Numbered from the stretch's first letter, positions 36,001-49,061 are shown. The stretch: DNA of 64,000 bases from Talinum fruticosum (GCA_021018815.1 JAITYX010000078.1:2356001-2420000), one strand, 5' to 3'. A program made the numbers and translations. Notes: a model not told the origin generated them from the letters alone.

Positions 36001-38074
36001 CAGGTCATAGTGATAAACAAATCAAGTTTTCCATATTTTTGCACAAGAGTGAGCGCATTGAGAAACGTTCTCTTCATATCGCATGGTCCTCCAAGAAATG
36101 AAGGAGGAAGAATCACGGGGTAACCTACATTTTCACCTGAAGTTTCCCCATGTTCTAGACTCGTCCAAGATACCTTGGTATAATTAAGTTCTTATTGTTT
36201 TTTGATTTCTCCTGAAGGAATCAAGTCTTGTATTTTCAATTTTCACATACATATCAATTATATACCATTGGAAAAGACGTCCCATTTTTAGCAAGTATGT
36301 AGAATCATCTGGCCGAATTTGTAGCTTGTAAGCATAATATTGTCCGTATAATAATGTCTTCCCTTCGATTCGACACATGCACATACTCTGCATTTTAAAG
36401 TAAAATAACTTAGAACCTAAGTAAATTATCAATAACACAAATATTGAATAGTATTTTCTTTTTTTTTCAAATTTATATTTTATACATATTCCATTTATTG
36501 GTATATTTTTTTATAAAATCAAACAAAATGTGATTATCTTAAAAGACAGAGACATACCTACAAAATTTCTATCTAGTATGCTTTATTCGATCAGTATATC
36601 ACTTAAAAGTTGTTCTTGATCTTTGTACAAAGGAACTAACCGGCTATTGTCCAATACTTTCTTCAATCCAGGATGCCAACCATAATCTTCAAGTGGAAAA
36701 ATAATCGGATATTGTAAAGGATCATAGCATCCATAATATTGCTTAATTTGGTGCTTCTTATTGGACTTTCCATAAACAATGATATGTGGTCCATGATTTT
36801 CTACTCCTTCGATTGGCTCAAACAATATTCCAACCACTTCATGTGATGTAGGCATATTAAAAGTTCTCCGATGCGGGACAAAATCCTTATTGATCTTGAT
36901 TGTTGTAGACTCATCAATCACCACTTTTCTCAAAGACCCGAAGAACATATGAATTTTTCTGAACGACTTGTATCAACTTTGCAACAACTTCTAGTCATAA
37001 CTCATTATAAACACCTGCTAGATATTGAATTTTAGTTTGAGAGTCATAAAAGTAAACTTGTAGATACTTTGGAAGTTCTCCATCAAGAGGACTGAGATTT
37101 GGCACATAATGATAAATTTGCCCTTGAAGTTTAAAGACATACAATCCCTTGTATGATTCTTTCTCAAATTTCCCACCTATTGAACCGAATGCAAACAGGT
37201 TGTACATTCTTATAAAACGTCGAAAATGAACAAGCATCATCAGAATATGAAGTAAGTGACTCGCCCAACTCCGCAGTAGTTTCATTTGATGCTACTTTCA
37301 CTTTTCTTTGTTGACAACATATTCCATCTGGATCATATTGGAATCGTTTAGCACCATAGTGGACACATGGATTTCACGTGCGGAGTGATGTAACTTCTTC
37401 GGATATATTATGCCTTCCAATTGCAGCTTGCTTTACTAATATAAAGACAATTAACACTTTCTAATCAATTGGAGTACTTCAAAATGTAAAGTGGCAAAGG
37501 ACAAACAGTCAGTCTACTTGTATATTTCTTTTGATGCGTTTATTGTTTACATTTCCTGCAAATAATAGTATACATTATTTAGCAATTATAACTTTTATAA
37601 ATACCTTCCATTAATTTAAAAAAGAACAAATGACTAATTACTAAAACTATTTCTAACTTTTACAACTAAACAATAAACTTTTACAACCAAAGATATACTA
37701 TTAATTTTTTCTCATCTTGTATGAAGTATAATACACGTATATTTAATTCAAGTTCAATATAATTGCTACATAATACATCATACTTATGCAATTTTCTTAA
37801 CTTTTCCTAAATTTCAGCATATTTACTCATTACACTTGTGAACACAGTTTAGTAACAAATGACAAATATATAATAATTTACGTACCAAAATAACTCTAAA
37901 CATTCTTACTCGCTATGGTTTCGGAACACTTTTGAAACATTGATGCCTACTTCGTATAGGTGTAACTTGTGCGTCATCGTCATGAAGTAAAGCTAAGTTA
38001 TCCATTACAAATGAACGAACATTTCTTGATCACTTCTTAGAGTTTCTCAATCCACAATTAGCCTTTGAACTCAT
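33059..38074 (-). pseudogene. Helitron Rep/helicase (RepHel), multiply broken
   Basis: A probable ATG at 38074 is followed by a Cys-containing N-terminus (CVHYGAKRF...GICC, about 37311-37370), YVFKLQGQIYHYVPNLSP and YYGCYDPLQYPIIFPLEDYG (36.6-37.2 kb). Next come RLFQWYIIDMYVKIE, DLFITMTCNPKWPEI (about 35980-36021) and the HUH motif GLPHVH (35796-35816), which is intact. Then DRYVCAEIPDE, MHGPCGKEF and NRWVTRYNPYLLA. The PIF1-type helicase follows: GTGKTFLY Walker A (34355-34372, intact), DEASM Walker-B-like and GGDFRQVLPIV (about 33.95-34.15 kb), SGIAPANIPTGRTTHSRFK, YPEEFLHSLCPGG, INKAQGRTL and ALSRARK near the end. Many stops and frame changes are present. RepHel proteins nick and replicate rolling-circle transposons; this copy cannot. 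Confidence 0.92.
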
Positions 38075-38237
38075 TTGAGACCTTAGTTTCTTTAATGAAA
38101 ACTTATAAATAAAGACAATTTTTTTATCTATCTTTAATCTATTGCAAGGAAAAAAACATTTAATTAATAAAGAAAAGTACAAAGATTAATTAATTCTTGC
38201 TTAGATTTAGGTACAAAAATTAAGCGATGAAGAGAAG

Positions 38238-39498
38238 TGATGTGTAGCGGCGGAAGCAAAGAAAAAGAATAGGAAACCACAAGACACACAACCGGGCAGA
38301 ATGCAGCCTGCTTGCGCAATCTTGGCAGTTCGGGAAAATGGAGGGGTAAATGTGCTTGGATTTGGACGAAACTTGGAGGGAAGTGAGGTAACTGATGAAG
38401 GAAGGTTGTGACCAAGTTTCGTGAATTTTGGACAAGGGGAACTCCCTGAGCAGATAGCCTGAAGTTGATGCAACCGGCTGGCTGTACAGATTGACACCCT
38501 TTGTTTGGTTTTGATGTGGAGGATGGAAGGGTTCTTGGATGCGGCTGAAATTTGGAGGGATGGAAGTAGATGGCCTGGAATGATAGTGGTTAAAATTTGG
38601 AGTGAAATGGCTGGGTGGTTTGTGAGATATGGACTGGTGAAGTGAGGGATAGTACCAAGGCTCGGCTCGGATACAGACAACACCACCGAGTGAACCAAGG
38701 GGCGCACCTAAGCGATCCGGATACAGCAACACCACCAGGACTTAAGTGACTCAAAGAACACCACCGTGATGCCAAGCACGGATACAGCTTTGAGGATTCA
38801 AAAACGAGCAATCCAGCTTCGAGTATAAACTCAAATATATTCATCAAAAGGTCTCTTTACAATGAAGCATATTAGCTTGAATTTATAATGCCTTGCCTTG
38901 GCATTTTACATAACCGAAAACCATGCTGAAAATAATGCAAAAAATGAAAATGAAACTAATTAGATTCTTTCCTCCTCTCCAAGTTAAGCTTGGATAAATC
39001 CTAGCCAAGTATTTGGGCATTTAGGAACATGTGGCTATGGTGCAATTTCCCTTTGCCAAGCTTTCTTCAAACCAACTCCCACTATGGTTAGTGCTTCTAG
39101 AATGCTCCTTGAAATATGTCTTTGGATGCTTCTCTTAAGTGCATGGACATTCATCTTAGCCCTTGGACCGACCCTTGGTCATTATTTATGGAAATGGCAA
39201 AAATAGTAGCACTTGAAGTAACTCTCGACCAGGTTCATCCTTGCTCAAGCATGAAAGGACTTTTAGTGACTAGCTTGTAACTTTACTAACTCTCGTTCAT
39301 GTCTCCATTGATGAACATTTATTTATAAACAAGAACATAAGGATTTTGATCTCCTTATCTAATCAACCTCCGGGATCCATCATCAACGAGGCTTGAAACC
39401 ATGGATATATCAAATATTCCGGTTCTTCCTTAATCATGCAAAACTCTTTAGGAGGGATATTTCTTAGCTCAAAATGTTAGGCAGTCCACTTTCCATCA
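38238..39498 (-). repeat. LTR 1 of the array (1261 bp)
   Basis: It acts as the 3' LTR of the first interior in minus orientation. A CATTATAAAT sequence (38881-38890, minus strand) is a candidate TATA box. It differs from LTR 2 by about eight substitutions or single-base indels seen by eye, for example one C missing in CCCGG near 39420. Confidence 0.9.
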
Positions 39499-41779
39499 TT
39501 CTCCCCTTGTAGGAGAGAATTTGCCCTCAAATTCGCACAAACATCACTTGCCTGGTTGTGAAAAAATTTTGCCGAGTTGAAACTCATGTTGTAGGGGCTG
39601 CCTTGATCTTCACACATTTCACAATGAAGCACACAAAACCGCATGCACTTAGGAAAATAAACAATTCCCTTTGGTGCCACCAGATTTGGCACGGTACATG
39701 CTAAGACCCCATTTTCCATGCTCGGATACAAATGATATGGCCTTAAAGTGCTAACAAAATCCTTCAAGCTGTTATTGTCCTTCCAAAAAGAACATTCGAA
39801 CATGCCACAATATGGTTTAAAAACCCAAGTACCAAAAATAAGAAAGTCGTCCTTCTTTGGTATACAAAAATTTGAATCTGCCCAAGGAGTTTCTTGTTCT
39901 CCTTCGCGGGTATCGACCCATATCTCAGCACCATTAGGCTCCACAACACATTCTGTCCGGGTAAAACAAATAGCTCTCGGGATAGGAATTTGTGGGCTTG
40001 GGACATGTTTTTGTGGTGGCAAATGGAAAGGAATTTTATGTGGGGAACAAAGCTAAACTTGTCATGAGGAATGGTGGAGAGAGGGTGAAATTTTTGTGGC
40101 AACTTCTCGACTGTGTATGGGAATGAATGGATGTGTTTGTGGTAAGGCTCATACTCTTTTTGTTTGTCTTTGAGAAAAGGCTCACCAAGCGCAAGTAAAA
40201 GACCATTTTGAGGAGGAGAGTTTTGTGGTTTTGGCTTGATGCATTGGTTAGGAGGTAAAGGAGCTAGGGTGATTTTCTTTCCATCCTTGGTGAAAGTATA
40301 GGTATTCTTGAAACCATCATGTGTCACCCTTCGATCATATAGCCAAGGTCTCCCAAGTAATATATGGCAAGTATCCATAGGAATTACATCACACCATAAC
40401 TCATCATGATAGTGCTTACCAATACTAAATGAAAGAAGACAACGAGAATTAACTTGAAGTCCTTTACCTTGATTGAGCCATTGAACATTATAGGGGTGAG
40501 GATGGACTGAAGCATGAAGTCCAAGCTTGTCTACCATTGTAGAGGCAGCCACATTAGCACAACTACCTCCATCAATGATAATGGAACACACTTTGTTTTG
40601 GACCGTGCCCCTTGTGTGAAAAATATGTTCACGTTGCTCCTCATTCGGATCCTTGAATCCGCTCAAGGACCTCCTTAGCATAAGCAATTCTCCTTCATCC
40701 GCCTTTTCAACCACTTCTTCTATCTCATCAAGTAAGAGCAATTCCTTTTCGGTTTCACTCTCCTCCATGAAAGGCTCTTGGTTCTCAACCAAAGTGATCA
40801 CCCTTCGGTTGGGACACTCCGAAGCAATGTGTCCAAAACCGTGACACTTGAAACATCTCCTTGGGTCATTTGTTTTGGGCATTGGTTTAGGCGGATTTGG
40901 GGATTGGATGGGTATGGGCTGTTTTGTGGGATTTGGAATTGTTTGAGGTGAAGGTTGGGGACTCCCCTTGTAGAAGGGTTGGCTTCTTTGAGAGGAAAAT
41001 TTTTTTGCACTTCTTTTTTGACAAGCCGGTTTTTCTTTTGTTGTTCCACCTTGTGTGCTAAGAGACACACCTCATCAAATGTGGTAAAATGTTGTAGCTC
41101 CACAATTTGAGCATACTTAGCATCCAAACCGCCTAAGTACCTCACAATTATTTGGTCCTCATTTTCTTGCAAATCACATTTGATCAACAATTTCTCAAAC
41201 TCTCTAGTGTATTCTTCTACACTCATATTGCCTTGTTGAAGAGTATAGAGTTGGAGAAAACTATCTTGGACATAAGTAGGTGGTAGAAAACGGGCCTTGA
41301 GCTTGGCTCTCATTTTCTCCCAACTTTTGATTTTAGGCTTCTTGTCCCTTACTCGTTTGTGCTTCAAGTTTTCCCACCAAGTGGAAGCAAAGCCTCTAAG
41401 CTTGAGTGCAACAAGCTTCACCTTCTTCTCATTTGGTACTTCTTTGTAATCAAAAATTCTTTCCACGGTCCTCAACCAATCAAGGAACTCATCTGGATGC
41501 AATCTTCCTTCAAATTCTGGAATCTCAACTTTAAAATCTTGGTAGTGTGATTTCGACCAGTCTAGAACTTCTTCTTGATTGTCTTTCACTATCCGTGGAG
41601 GCAAAAGGGTTGCTCTCCTCATCATCTTCATGTAGGCTAGGATTAGATCGAATAGGAGGTGACTCACTCCTTAGCTGGTCACGCTTAGCCTTCATGTCAC
41701 GTCCTAGCTGCTTGCGGAGGTACTCATTCTCCTTCATTAACATTTCAAACCGCTCTTCCAAAGTCATACTTGCACTCAT
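39477..41779 (-). pseudogene. gag-protease, array unit 1
   Basis: It starts at ATG 41779 (MSASMTLEERFEMLMKENEY). The frame changes (+1) near 41600 to the main gag body (LKLRGFASTWWENL, MRAKLKARFLPPTY, VEEYTREFEKLL). A further change at the A6 run near 41010 leads to the zinc knuckle CFKCHGFGHIASEC, the protease (IIIDGGSCANVAA, ILLGRPWLYD) and a basic-proline linker. A single G missing near 40042 splits off the last part (39477-40022), a Cys-rich region of unknown origin ending at the polypurine tract. Gag would package RNA and the protease would process it; reverse transcriptase and integrase are absent. The frame changes near 41600 and in the A-run region are common to all units, while the missing G is unique to this one. 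Confidence 0.85.
39499..39508 (-). promoter_or_regulatory. Polypurine tract, unit 1
   Basis: AAGGGGAGAA on the minus strand lies directly before the LTR start TGATGG. It would prime plus-strand DNA synthesis. Confidence 0.9.
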
Positions 41780-41861
41780 GGCTGGAAAGTTTTGTGGCTG
41801 GCTATTTTTGTGGTTTTTGATTTTTGTGGAAATGAACACAATCACCCAAGGTTCAGAACTT

Positions 41862-41873
41862 GCTCTGATACCA
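41862..41873 (-). promoter_or_regulatory. Primer-binding site, unit 1 (initiator Met tRNA)
   Basis: TGGTATCAGAGC on the minus strand, four bases inside the LTR end, matches the complement of the plant tRNA-iMet 3' end. Confidence 0.9.
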
Positions 41874-41877
41874 AAAA

Positions 41878-43140
41878 TGATGTGTAGTGGCGGAAGCAAA
41901 GAAAAAGAATAGGAAACCGCAAGACACACAACCGGGCAGAATGCAGCCTGCTTGCGCAATCTTGGCAGTTCGGGAAAATGGAGGGGTAAATGTGCTTGGA
42001 TTTGGACGAAACTTGGAGGGAAGTGAGGTAACTGATGAAGGAAGGTTGTGACCAAGTTTCGTGAATTTTGGACAAGGGGAACTCCCTGAACAGATAGCCT
42101 GAAGTTGATGCAACCGGCTGGTCTGTACAGATTGACACCCTTTGTTTGGTTTTGATGTGGAGGATGGAAGGGTTCTTGGATGCGGCTGAAATTTGGAGGG
42201 ATGGAAGTAGATGGCCTGGAATGATAGTGGTTAAAATTTGGAGTGAAATGGCTGGGTGGTTTGTGAGATATGGACTGGTGAAGTGAGGGATAGTACCAAG
42301 GCTCGGCTCGGATACAGACAACACCACCGAGTGAACCAAGGGGCGCACCTAAGCGATCCGGATACAGCAACACCACCAGGACTTAAGTGACTCAAAGAAC
42401 ACCACCGTGATGCCAAGCACGGATACAGCTTTGAGGATTCAAAAACGAGCAATCCAGCTCGGAGTATAAACTCAAATATATTCATCAAAAGGTCTCTTTA
42501 CAATGAAGCATATTAGCTTGAATTTATAATGCCTTGCCTTGGCATTTTACATAACCGAAAACCATGCTGAAAATAATGCAAAAAATGAAAATGAAACTAA
42601 TTAGATTCTTTCCTCCTCTCCAAGTTAAGCTTGGATAAATCCTAGCCAAGTATTTGGGCATTTAGGAACATGTGGCTATGGTGCAATTTCCCTTTGCCAA
42701 GCTTTCTTCAAACCAACTCCCACTATGGTTAGTGCTTCTAGAATGCTCCTTGAAATATGTCTTTGGATGCTTCTCTTAAGTGCATGGACATTCATCTTAG
42801 CCCTTGGACCGACCCTTGGTCATTATTTATGGAAATGGCAAAAATAGTAGCACTTGAAGTAACTCTCGACCGAGTTCATCCTTGCTCAAGCATGAAAGGA
42901 CTTTTAGTGACTAGCTTGTAACTTTACTAACTCTCGTTCATGTCTCCATTGATGAACATTTATTTATAAACAAGAACATAAGGATTTTGATCTCCTTATC
43001 TAATCAACCTCCGGGATCCATCATCAACGAGGCTTGAAACCATGGATATATCAAATATTCCCGGTTCTTCCTTAATCATGCAAAACTCTTTAGGAGGGAT
43101 ATTTCTTAGCTCAAAATGTTAGGCAGTCCACTTTCCATCA
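41878..43140 (-). repeat. LTR 2 of the array (1263 bp)
   Basis: It is shared by units 1 and 2: the 5' LTR of unit 1 and the 3' LTR of unit 2. It has the same ends as LTR 1. Open frames that run through it from gag (to 42376) are read-through of the LTR, not genes. Confidence 0.9.
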
Positions 43141-43150
43141 TTCTCCCCTT
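43141..43150 (-). promoter_or_regulatory. Polypurine tract, unit 2
   Basis: AAGGGGAGAA directly before the LTR end, as in unit 1. Confidence 0.9.
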
Positions 43151-43185
43151 GTAGGAGAGAATTTGCCCTCAAATTCGCACAAACA

Positions 43186-45422
43186 TCACTTGCCTGGTTG
43201 TGAAAAAAATTTTGCCGAGTTGAAACTCATGTTGTAGGGGCTGCCTTGATCTTCACACATTTCACAATGAAGCACACAAAACCGCATGCACTTAGGAAAA
43301 TAAACAATTCCCTTTGGTGCCACCAGATTTGGCACGGTACATGCTAAGACCCCATTTTCCATGCTCGGATACAAATGATATGGCCTTAAAGTGCTAACAA
43401 AATCCTTCAAGCTGTTATTGTCCTTCCAAAAAGAACATTCGAACATGCCACAATATGGTTTAAAAACCCAAGTACCAAAAATAAGAAAGTCGTCCTTCTT
43501 TGGTATACAAAAATTTGAATCTGCCCAAGGAGTTTCTTGTTCTCCTTCGCGGGTATCGACCCATATCTCAGCACCATTAGGCTCCACAACACATTCTGTC
43601 CGGGTAAAACAAATAGCTCTCGGGATAGGAATTTGTGGGCTTGGGACATGTTTTTGTGGTGGCAAATGGAAAGGAATTTTATGTGGGGGAACAAAGCTAA
43701 ACTTGTCATGAGGAATGGTGGAGAGAGGGTGAAATTTTTGTGGCAACTTCTCGATTGTGTATGGGAATGAATGGATGTGTTTGTGGTAAGGCTCATACTC
43801 TTTTTGTTTGTCTTTGAGAAAAGGCTCACCAAGCGCAAGTAAAAGACCATTTTGAGGAGGAGAGTTTTGTGGTTTTGGCTTGATGCATTGGTTAGGAGGT
43901 AAAGGAGCTAGGGTGATTTTCTTTCCATCCTTGGTGAAAGTATAGGTATTCTTGAAACCATCATGTGTCACCCTTCGATCATATAGCCAAGGTCTCCCAA
44001 GTAATATATGGCAAGTATCCATAGGAATTACATCACACCATAACTCATCATGATAGTGCTTACCAATACTAAATGAAAGAAGACAACGAGAATTAACTTG
44101 AAGTCCTTTACCTTGATTGAGCCATTGAACATTATAGGGGTGAGGATGGACTGAAGCATGAAGTCCAAGCTTGTCTACCATTGTAGAGGCAGCCACATTA
44201 GCACAACTACCTCCATCAATGATAATGGAACACACTTTGTTTTGGACCGTGCCCCTTGTGTGAAAAATATGTTCACGTTGCTCCTCATTCGGATCCTTGA
44301 ATCCGCTCAAGGACCTCCTTAGCATAAGCAATTCTCCTTCATCCGCCTTTTCAACCACTTCTTCTATCTCATCAAGTAAGAGCAATTCCTTTTCGGTTTC
44401 ACTCTCCTCCATGAAAGGCTCTTGGTTCTCAACCAAAGTGATCACCCTTCGGTTGGGACACTCCGAAGCAATGTGTCCAAAACCGTGACACTTGAAACAT
44501 CTCCTTGGGTCATTTGTTTTGGGCATTGGTTTAGGCGGATTTGGGGATTGGATGGGTATGGGCTGTTTTGTGGGATTTGGAATTGTTTGAGGTGAAGGTT
44601 GGGGACTCCCCTTGTAGAAGGGTTGGCTTCTTTGAGAGGAAAATTTTTTTGCACTTCTTTTTGACAAGCCGGTTTTTCTTTTGTTGTTCCACCTTGTGTG
44701 CTAAGAGACACACCTCATCAAATGTGGTAAAATGTTGTAGCTCCACAATTTGAGCATACTTAGCATCCAAACCGCCTAAGTACCTCACAATTATTTGGTC
44801 CTCATTTTCTTGCAAATCACATTTGATCAACAATTTCTCAAACTCTCTAGTGTATTCTTCTACACTCATATTGCCTTGTTGAAGAGTATAGAGTTGGAGA
44901 AAACTATCTTGGACATAAGTAGGTGGTAGAAAACGGGCCTTGAGCTTGGCTCTCATTTTCTCCCAACTTTTGATTTTAGGCTTCTTGTCCCTTACTCGTT
45001 TGTGCTTCAAGTTTTCCCACCAAGTGGAAGCAAAGCCTCTAAGCTTGAGTGCAACAAGCTTCACCTTCTTCTCATTTGGTACTTCTTTGTAATCAAAAAT
45101 TCTTTCCACGGTCCTCAACCAATCAAGGAACTCATCTGGATGCAATCTTCCTTCAAATTCTGGAATCTCAACTTTAAAATCTTGGTAGTGTGATTTCGAC
45201 CAGTCTAGAACTTCTTCTTGATTGTCTTTCACTATCCGTGGAGGCAAAAGGGTTGCTCTCCTCATCATCTTCATGTAGGCTAGGATTAGATCGAATAGGA
45301 GGTGACTCACTCCTTAGCTGGTCACGCTTAGCCTTCATGTCACGTCCTAGCTGCTTGCGGAGGTACTCATTCTCCTTCATTAACATTTCAAACCGCTCTT
45401 CCAAAGTCATACTTGCACTCAT
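43186..45422 (-). pseudogene. gag-protease, array unit 2 (longest open frame of the three)
   Basis: Layout and motifs are as in unit 1. Here the A-run before the knuckle region is A5 instead of A6, so the shift needed there changes sense (+1 instead of -1). The five-G run lost in unit 1 is intact, so knuckle, protease and the unknown C-terminal region stay in one frame of 493 codons (43186-44667). That frame shows that the C-terminal region (IWVDTREGEQETPW, DDFLIFGTWVFKPY, YPSMENGVLACTVPNL, MRFCVLHCEMCED) was fused behind the protease. An extra A near 43204 ends the frame early, before the polypurine tract. The early gag frame change near 45243 is shared with the other units. Confidence 0.85.
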
Positions 45423-45504
45423 GGTCGGAAAGTTTTGTGGCTGGCTATTTTTGTGGTTTTTGATTTTTGTGGAAATGAACACAATCACCCAAGGTTCAGA
45501 ACTT

Positions 45505-45516
45505 GCTCTGATACCA
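45505..45516 (-). promoter_or_regulatory. Primer-binding site, unit 2
   Basis: TGGTATCAGAGC, as in unit 1. Confidence 0.9.
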
Positions 45517-45520
45517 AAAA

Positions 45521-46782
45521 TGATGTGTAGTGGCGGAAGCAAAGAAAAAGAATAGGAAACCGCAAGACACACAACCGGGCAGAATGCAGCCTGCTTGCGC
45601 AATCTTGGCAGTTCGGGAAAATGGAGGGGTAAATGTGCTTGGATTTGGACGAAACTTGGAGGGAAGTGAGGTAACTGATGAAGGAAGGTTGTGACCAAGT
45701 TTCGTGAATTTTGGACAAGGGGAACTCCCTGAACAGATAGCCTGAAGTTGATGCAACCGGCTGGTCTGTACAGATTGACACCCTTTGTTTGGTTTTGATG
45801 TGGAGGATGGAAGGGTTCTTGGATGCGGCTGAAATTTGGAGGGATGGAAGTAGATGGCCTGGAATGATAGTGGTTAAAATTTGGAGTGAAATGGCTGGGT
45901 GGTTTGTGAGATATGGACTGGTGAAGTGAGGGATAGTACCAAGGCTCGGCTCGGATACAGACAACACCACCGAGTGAACCAAGGGGCGCACCTAAGCGAT
46001 CCGGATACAGCAACACCACCAGGACTTAAGTGACTCAAAGAACACCACCGTGATGCCAAGCACGGATACAGCTTTGAGGATTCAAAAGCGAGCAATCCAG
46101 CTCGGAGTATAAACTCAAATATATTCATCAAAAGGTCTCTTTACAATGAAGCATATTAGCTGAATTTATAATGCCTTGCCTTGGAATTTTACATAACCGA
46201 AAACCATGCTGAAAATAATGCAAAAAATGAAAATGAAACTAATTAGATTCTTTCCTCCTCTCCAAGTTAAGCTTGGATAAATCCTAGCCAAGTATTTGGG
46301 CATTTAGGAACATGTGGCTATGGTGCAATTTCCCTTTGCCAAGCTTTCTTCAAACCAACTCCCACTATGGTTAGTGCTTCTAGAATGCTCCTTGAAATAT
46401 GTCTTTGGATGCTTCTCTTAAGTGCATGGACATTCATCTTAGCCCTTGGACCGACCCTTGGTCATTATTTATGGAAATGGCAAAAATAGTAGCACTTGAA
46501 GTAACTCTCGACCAGGTTCATCCTTGCTCAAGCATGAAAGGACTTTTAGTGACTAGCTTGTAACTTTACTAACTCTCGTTCATGTCTCCATTGATGAACA
46601 TTTATTTATAAACAAGAACATAAGGATTTTGATCTCCTTATCTAATCAACCTCCGGGATCCATCATCAACGAGGCTTGAAACCATGGATATATCAAATAT
46701 TCCCGGTTCTTCCTTAATCATGCAAAACTCTTTAGGAGGGATATTTCTTAGCTCAAAATGTTGGGCAGTCCACTTTCTATCA
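45521..46782 (-). repeat. LTR 3 of the array (1262 bp)
   Basis: It is shared by units 2 and 3. Its start is mutated to TGATAG on the minus strand. It shares CCAGGTTCATCC (near 46512) with LTR 1 but TTGGAATTTTAC (near 46181) with LTR 4, a mosaic pattern. Confidence 0.9.
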
Positions 46783-46792
46783 TTCTCCCCTT
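46783..46792 (-). promoter_or_regulatory. Polypurine tract, unit 3
   Basis: AAGGGGAGAA directly before the LTR end. Confidence 0.9.
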
Positions 46793-49061
46793 GTAGGAGA
46801 GAATTTGCCCTCAAATTCGCACAAACATCACTTGCCGGTTGTGAAAAAATTTTGCCGAGTTGAAACTCAAGTTGTAGGGGCTGCCTTGATCTTCACACAT
46901 TTCACAATGAAGCACACAAAACCGCATGCACTTAGGAAAATAAACAATTCCCTTTGGTGCCACCAGATTTGGCACGGTACATGCTAAGACCCCATTTTCC
47001 ATGCTCGGATACAAATGATATGGCCTTAAAGTGCTAACAAAATCCTTCAAGCTGTTATTGTCCTTCCAAAAAGAACATTCGGACATGCCAAAATGGTTTA
47101 AAAACCCAAGTACCAAAAATAAGAAAGTCGTCCTTCTTTGGTATACAAAAATTTGAATCTGCCCAAGGAGTTTCTTGTTCTCCTTCGCGGGTATCGACCC
47201 ATATCTCAGCACCATTAGGCTCCACAACACATTCTGTCCGGGTAAAACAAATAGCTCTCGGGATAGGAATTTGTGGGCTTGGGACATGTTTTTGTGGTGG
47301 CAAATGGAAAGGAATTTTATGTGGGGGAACAAAGCTAAACTTGTCATGAGGAATGGTGGAAAGAGGGTGAAATTTTTGTGGCAACTTCTCGACTGTGTAT
47401 GGGAATGAATGGATGTGTTTGTGGTAAGGCTCATACTCTTTTTGTTTGTCTTTGAGAAAAGGCTCACCAAGCGCAAGTAAAAGACCATTTTGAGGAGGAG
47501 AGTTTTGTGGTTTTGGCTTGATGCATTGGTTAGGAGGTAAAGGAGCTAGGGTGATTTTCTTTCCATCCTTGGTGAAAGTATAGGTATTCTTGAAACCATC
47601 ATGTGTCACCCTTCGATCATATAGCCAAGGTCTCCCAAGTAATATATGGCAAGTATCTATAGGAATTACATCACACCATAACTCATCATGATAGTGCTTA
47701 CCAATACTAAATGAAAGAAGACAACGAGAATTAACTTGAAGTCCTTTACCTTGATTGAGCCATTGAACATTATAGGGGTGAGGATGGACTGAAGCATGAA
47801 GTCCAAGCTTGTCTACCATTGTAGAGGCAGCCACATTAGCACAACTACCTCCATCAATGATAATGGAACACACTTTGTTTTGGACCGTGCCCCTTGTGTG
47901 AAAAATATGTTCACGTTGCTCCTCATTCGGATCCTTGAATCCGCTCAAGGACCTCCTTAGCATAAGCAATTCTCCTTCATCCGCCTTTTCAACCACTTCT
48001 TCTATCTCATCAAGTAAGAGCAATTCCTTTTCGGTTTCACTCTCCTCCATGAAAGGCTCTTGGTTCTCAACCAAAGTGATCACCCTTCGGTTGGGACACT
48101 CCGAAGCAATGTGTCCAAAACCGTGACACTTGAAACATCTCCTTGGGTCATTTGTTTTGGGCATTGGTTTAGGCGGATTTGGGGATTGGATGGGTATGGG
48201 CTGTTTTGTGGGATTTGGAATTGTTTGAGGTGAAGGTTGGGGACTCCCCTTGTAGAAGGGTTGGCTTCTTTGAGAGGAAAATTTTTTTGCACTTCTTTTT
48301 TGACAAGCCGGTTTTTCTTTTGTTGTTCCACCTTGTGTGCTAAGAGACACACCTCATCAAATGTGGTAAAATGTTGTAGCTCCACAATTTGAGCATACTT
48401 AGCATCCAAACCGCCTAAGTACCTCACAATTATTTGGTCCTCATTTTCTTGCAAATCACATTTGATCAACAATTTCTCAAACTCTCTAGTGTATTCTTCT
48501 ACACTCATATTGCCTTGTTGAAGAGTATAGAGTTGGAGAAAACTATCTTGGACATAAGTAGGTGGTAGAAAACGGGCCTTGAGCTTGGCTCTCATTTTCT
48601 CCCAACTTTTGATTTTAGGCTTCTTGTCCCTTACTCGTTTGTGCTTCAAGTTTTCCCACCAAGTGGAAGCAAAGCCTCTAAGCTTGAGTGCAACAAGCTT
48701 CACCTTCTTCTCATTTGGTACTTCTTTGTAATCAAAAATTCTTTCCACGGTCCTCAACCAATCAAGGAACTCATCTGGATGCAATCTTCCTTCAAATTCT
48801 GGAATCTCAACTTTAAAATCTTGGTAGTGTGATTTCGACCAGTCTAGAACTTCTTCTTGATTGTCTTTCACTATCCGTGGAGGCAAAAGGGTTGCTCTCC
48901 TCATCATCTTCATGTAGGCTAGGATTAGATCGAATAGGAGGTGACTCACTCCTTAGCTGGTCACGCTTAGCCTTCATGTCACGTCCTAGCTGCTTGCGGA
49001 GGTACTCATTCTCCTTCATTAACATTTCAAACCGCTCTTCCAAAGTCATACTTGCACTCAT
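46783..49061 (-). pseudogene. gag-protease, array unit 3
   Basis: Same layout as units 1 and 2, with the A6 run of unit 1. The G5 run is intact, so knuckle-protease-linker is open for 431 codons (47055-48350). A two-base loss near 47090 (the CACAATATGG of other units reads CAAAATGG) then breaks the C-terminal region. A Met-to-Ile change at 47657 and a single-base loss near 46836 are also private to this unit. The shared early gag frame change indicates that all three units descend from one already defective interior. Confidence 0.85.

Noticed and set aside
40980..41070. Programmed ribosomal frameshift at the A-run between gag body and zinc knuckle
   Set aside because: The run is A6, A5 and A6 in the three units and the sense of shift needed differs between them. 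This fits random homopolymer drift better than a programmed site.
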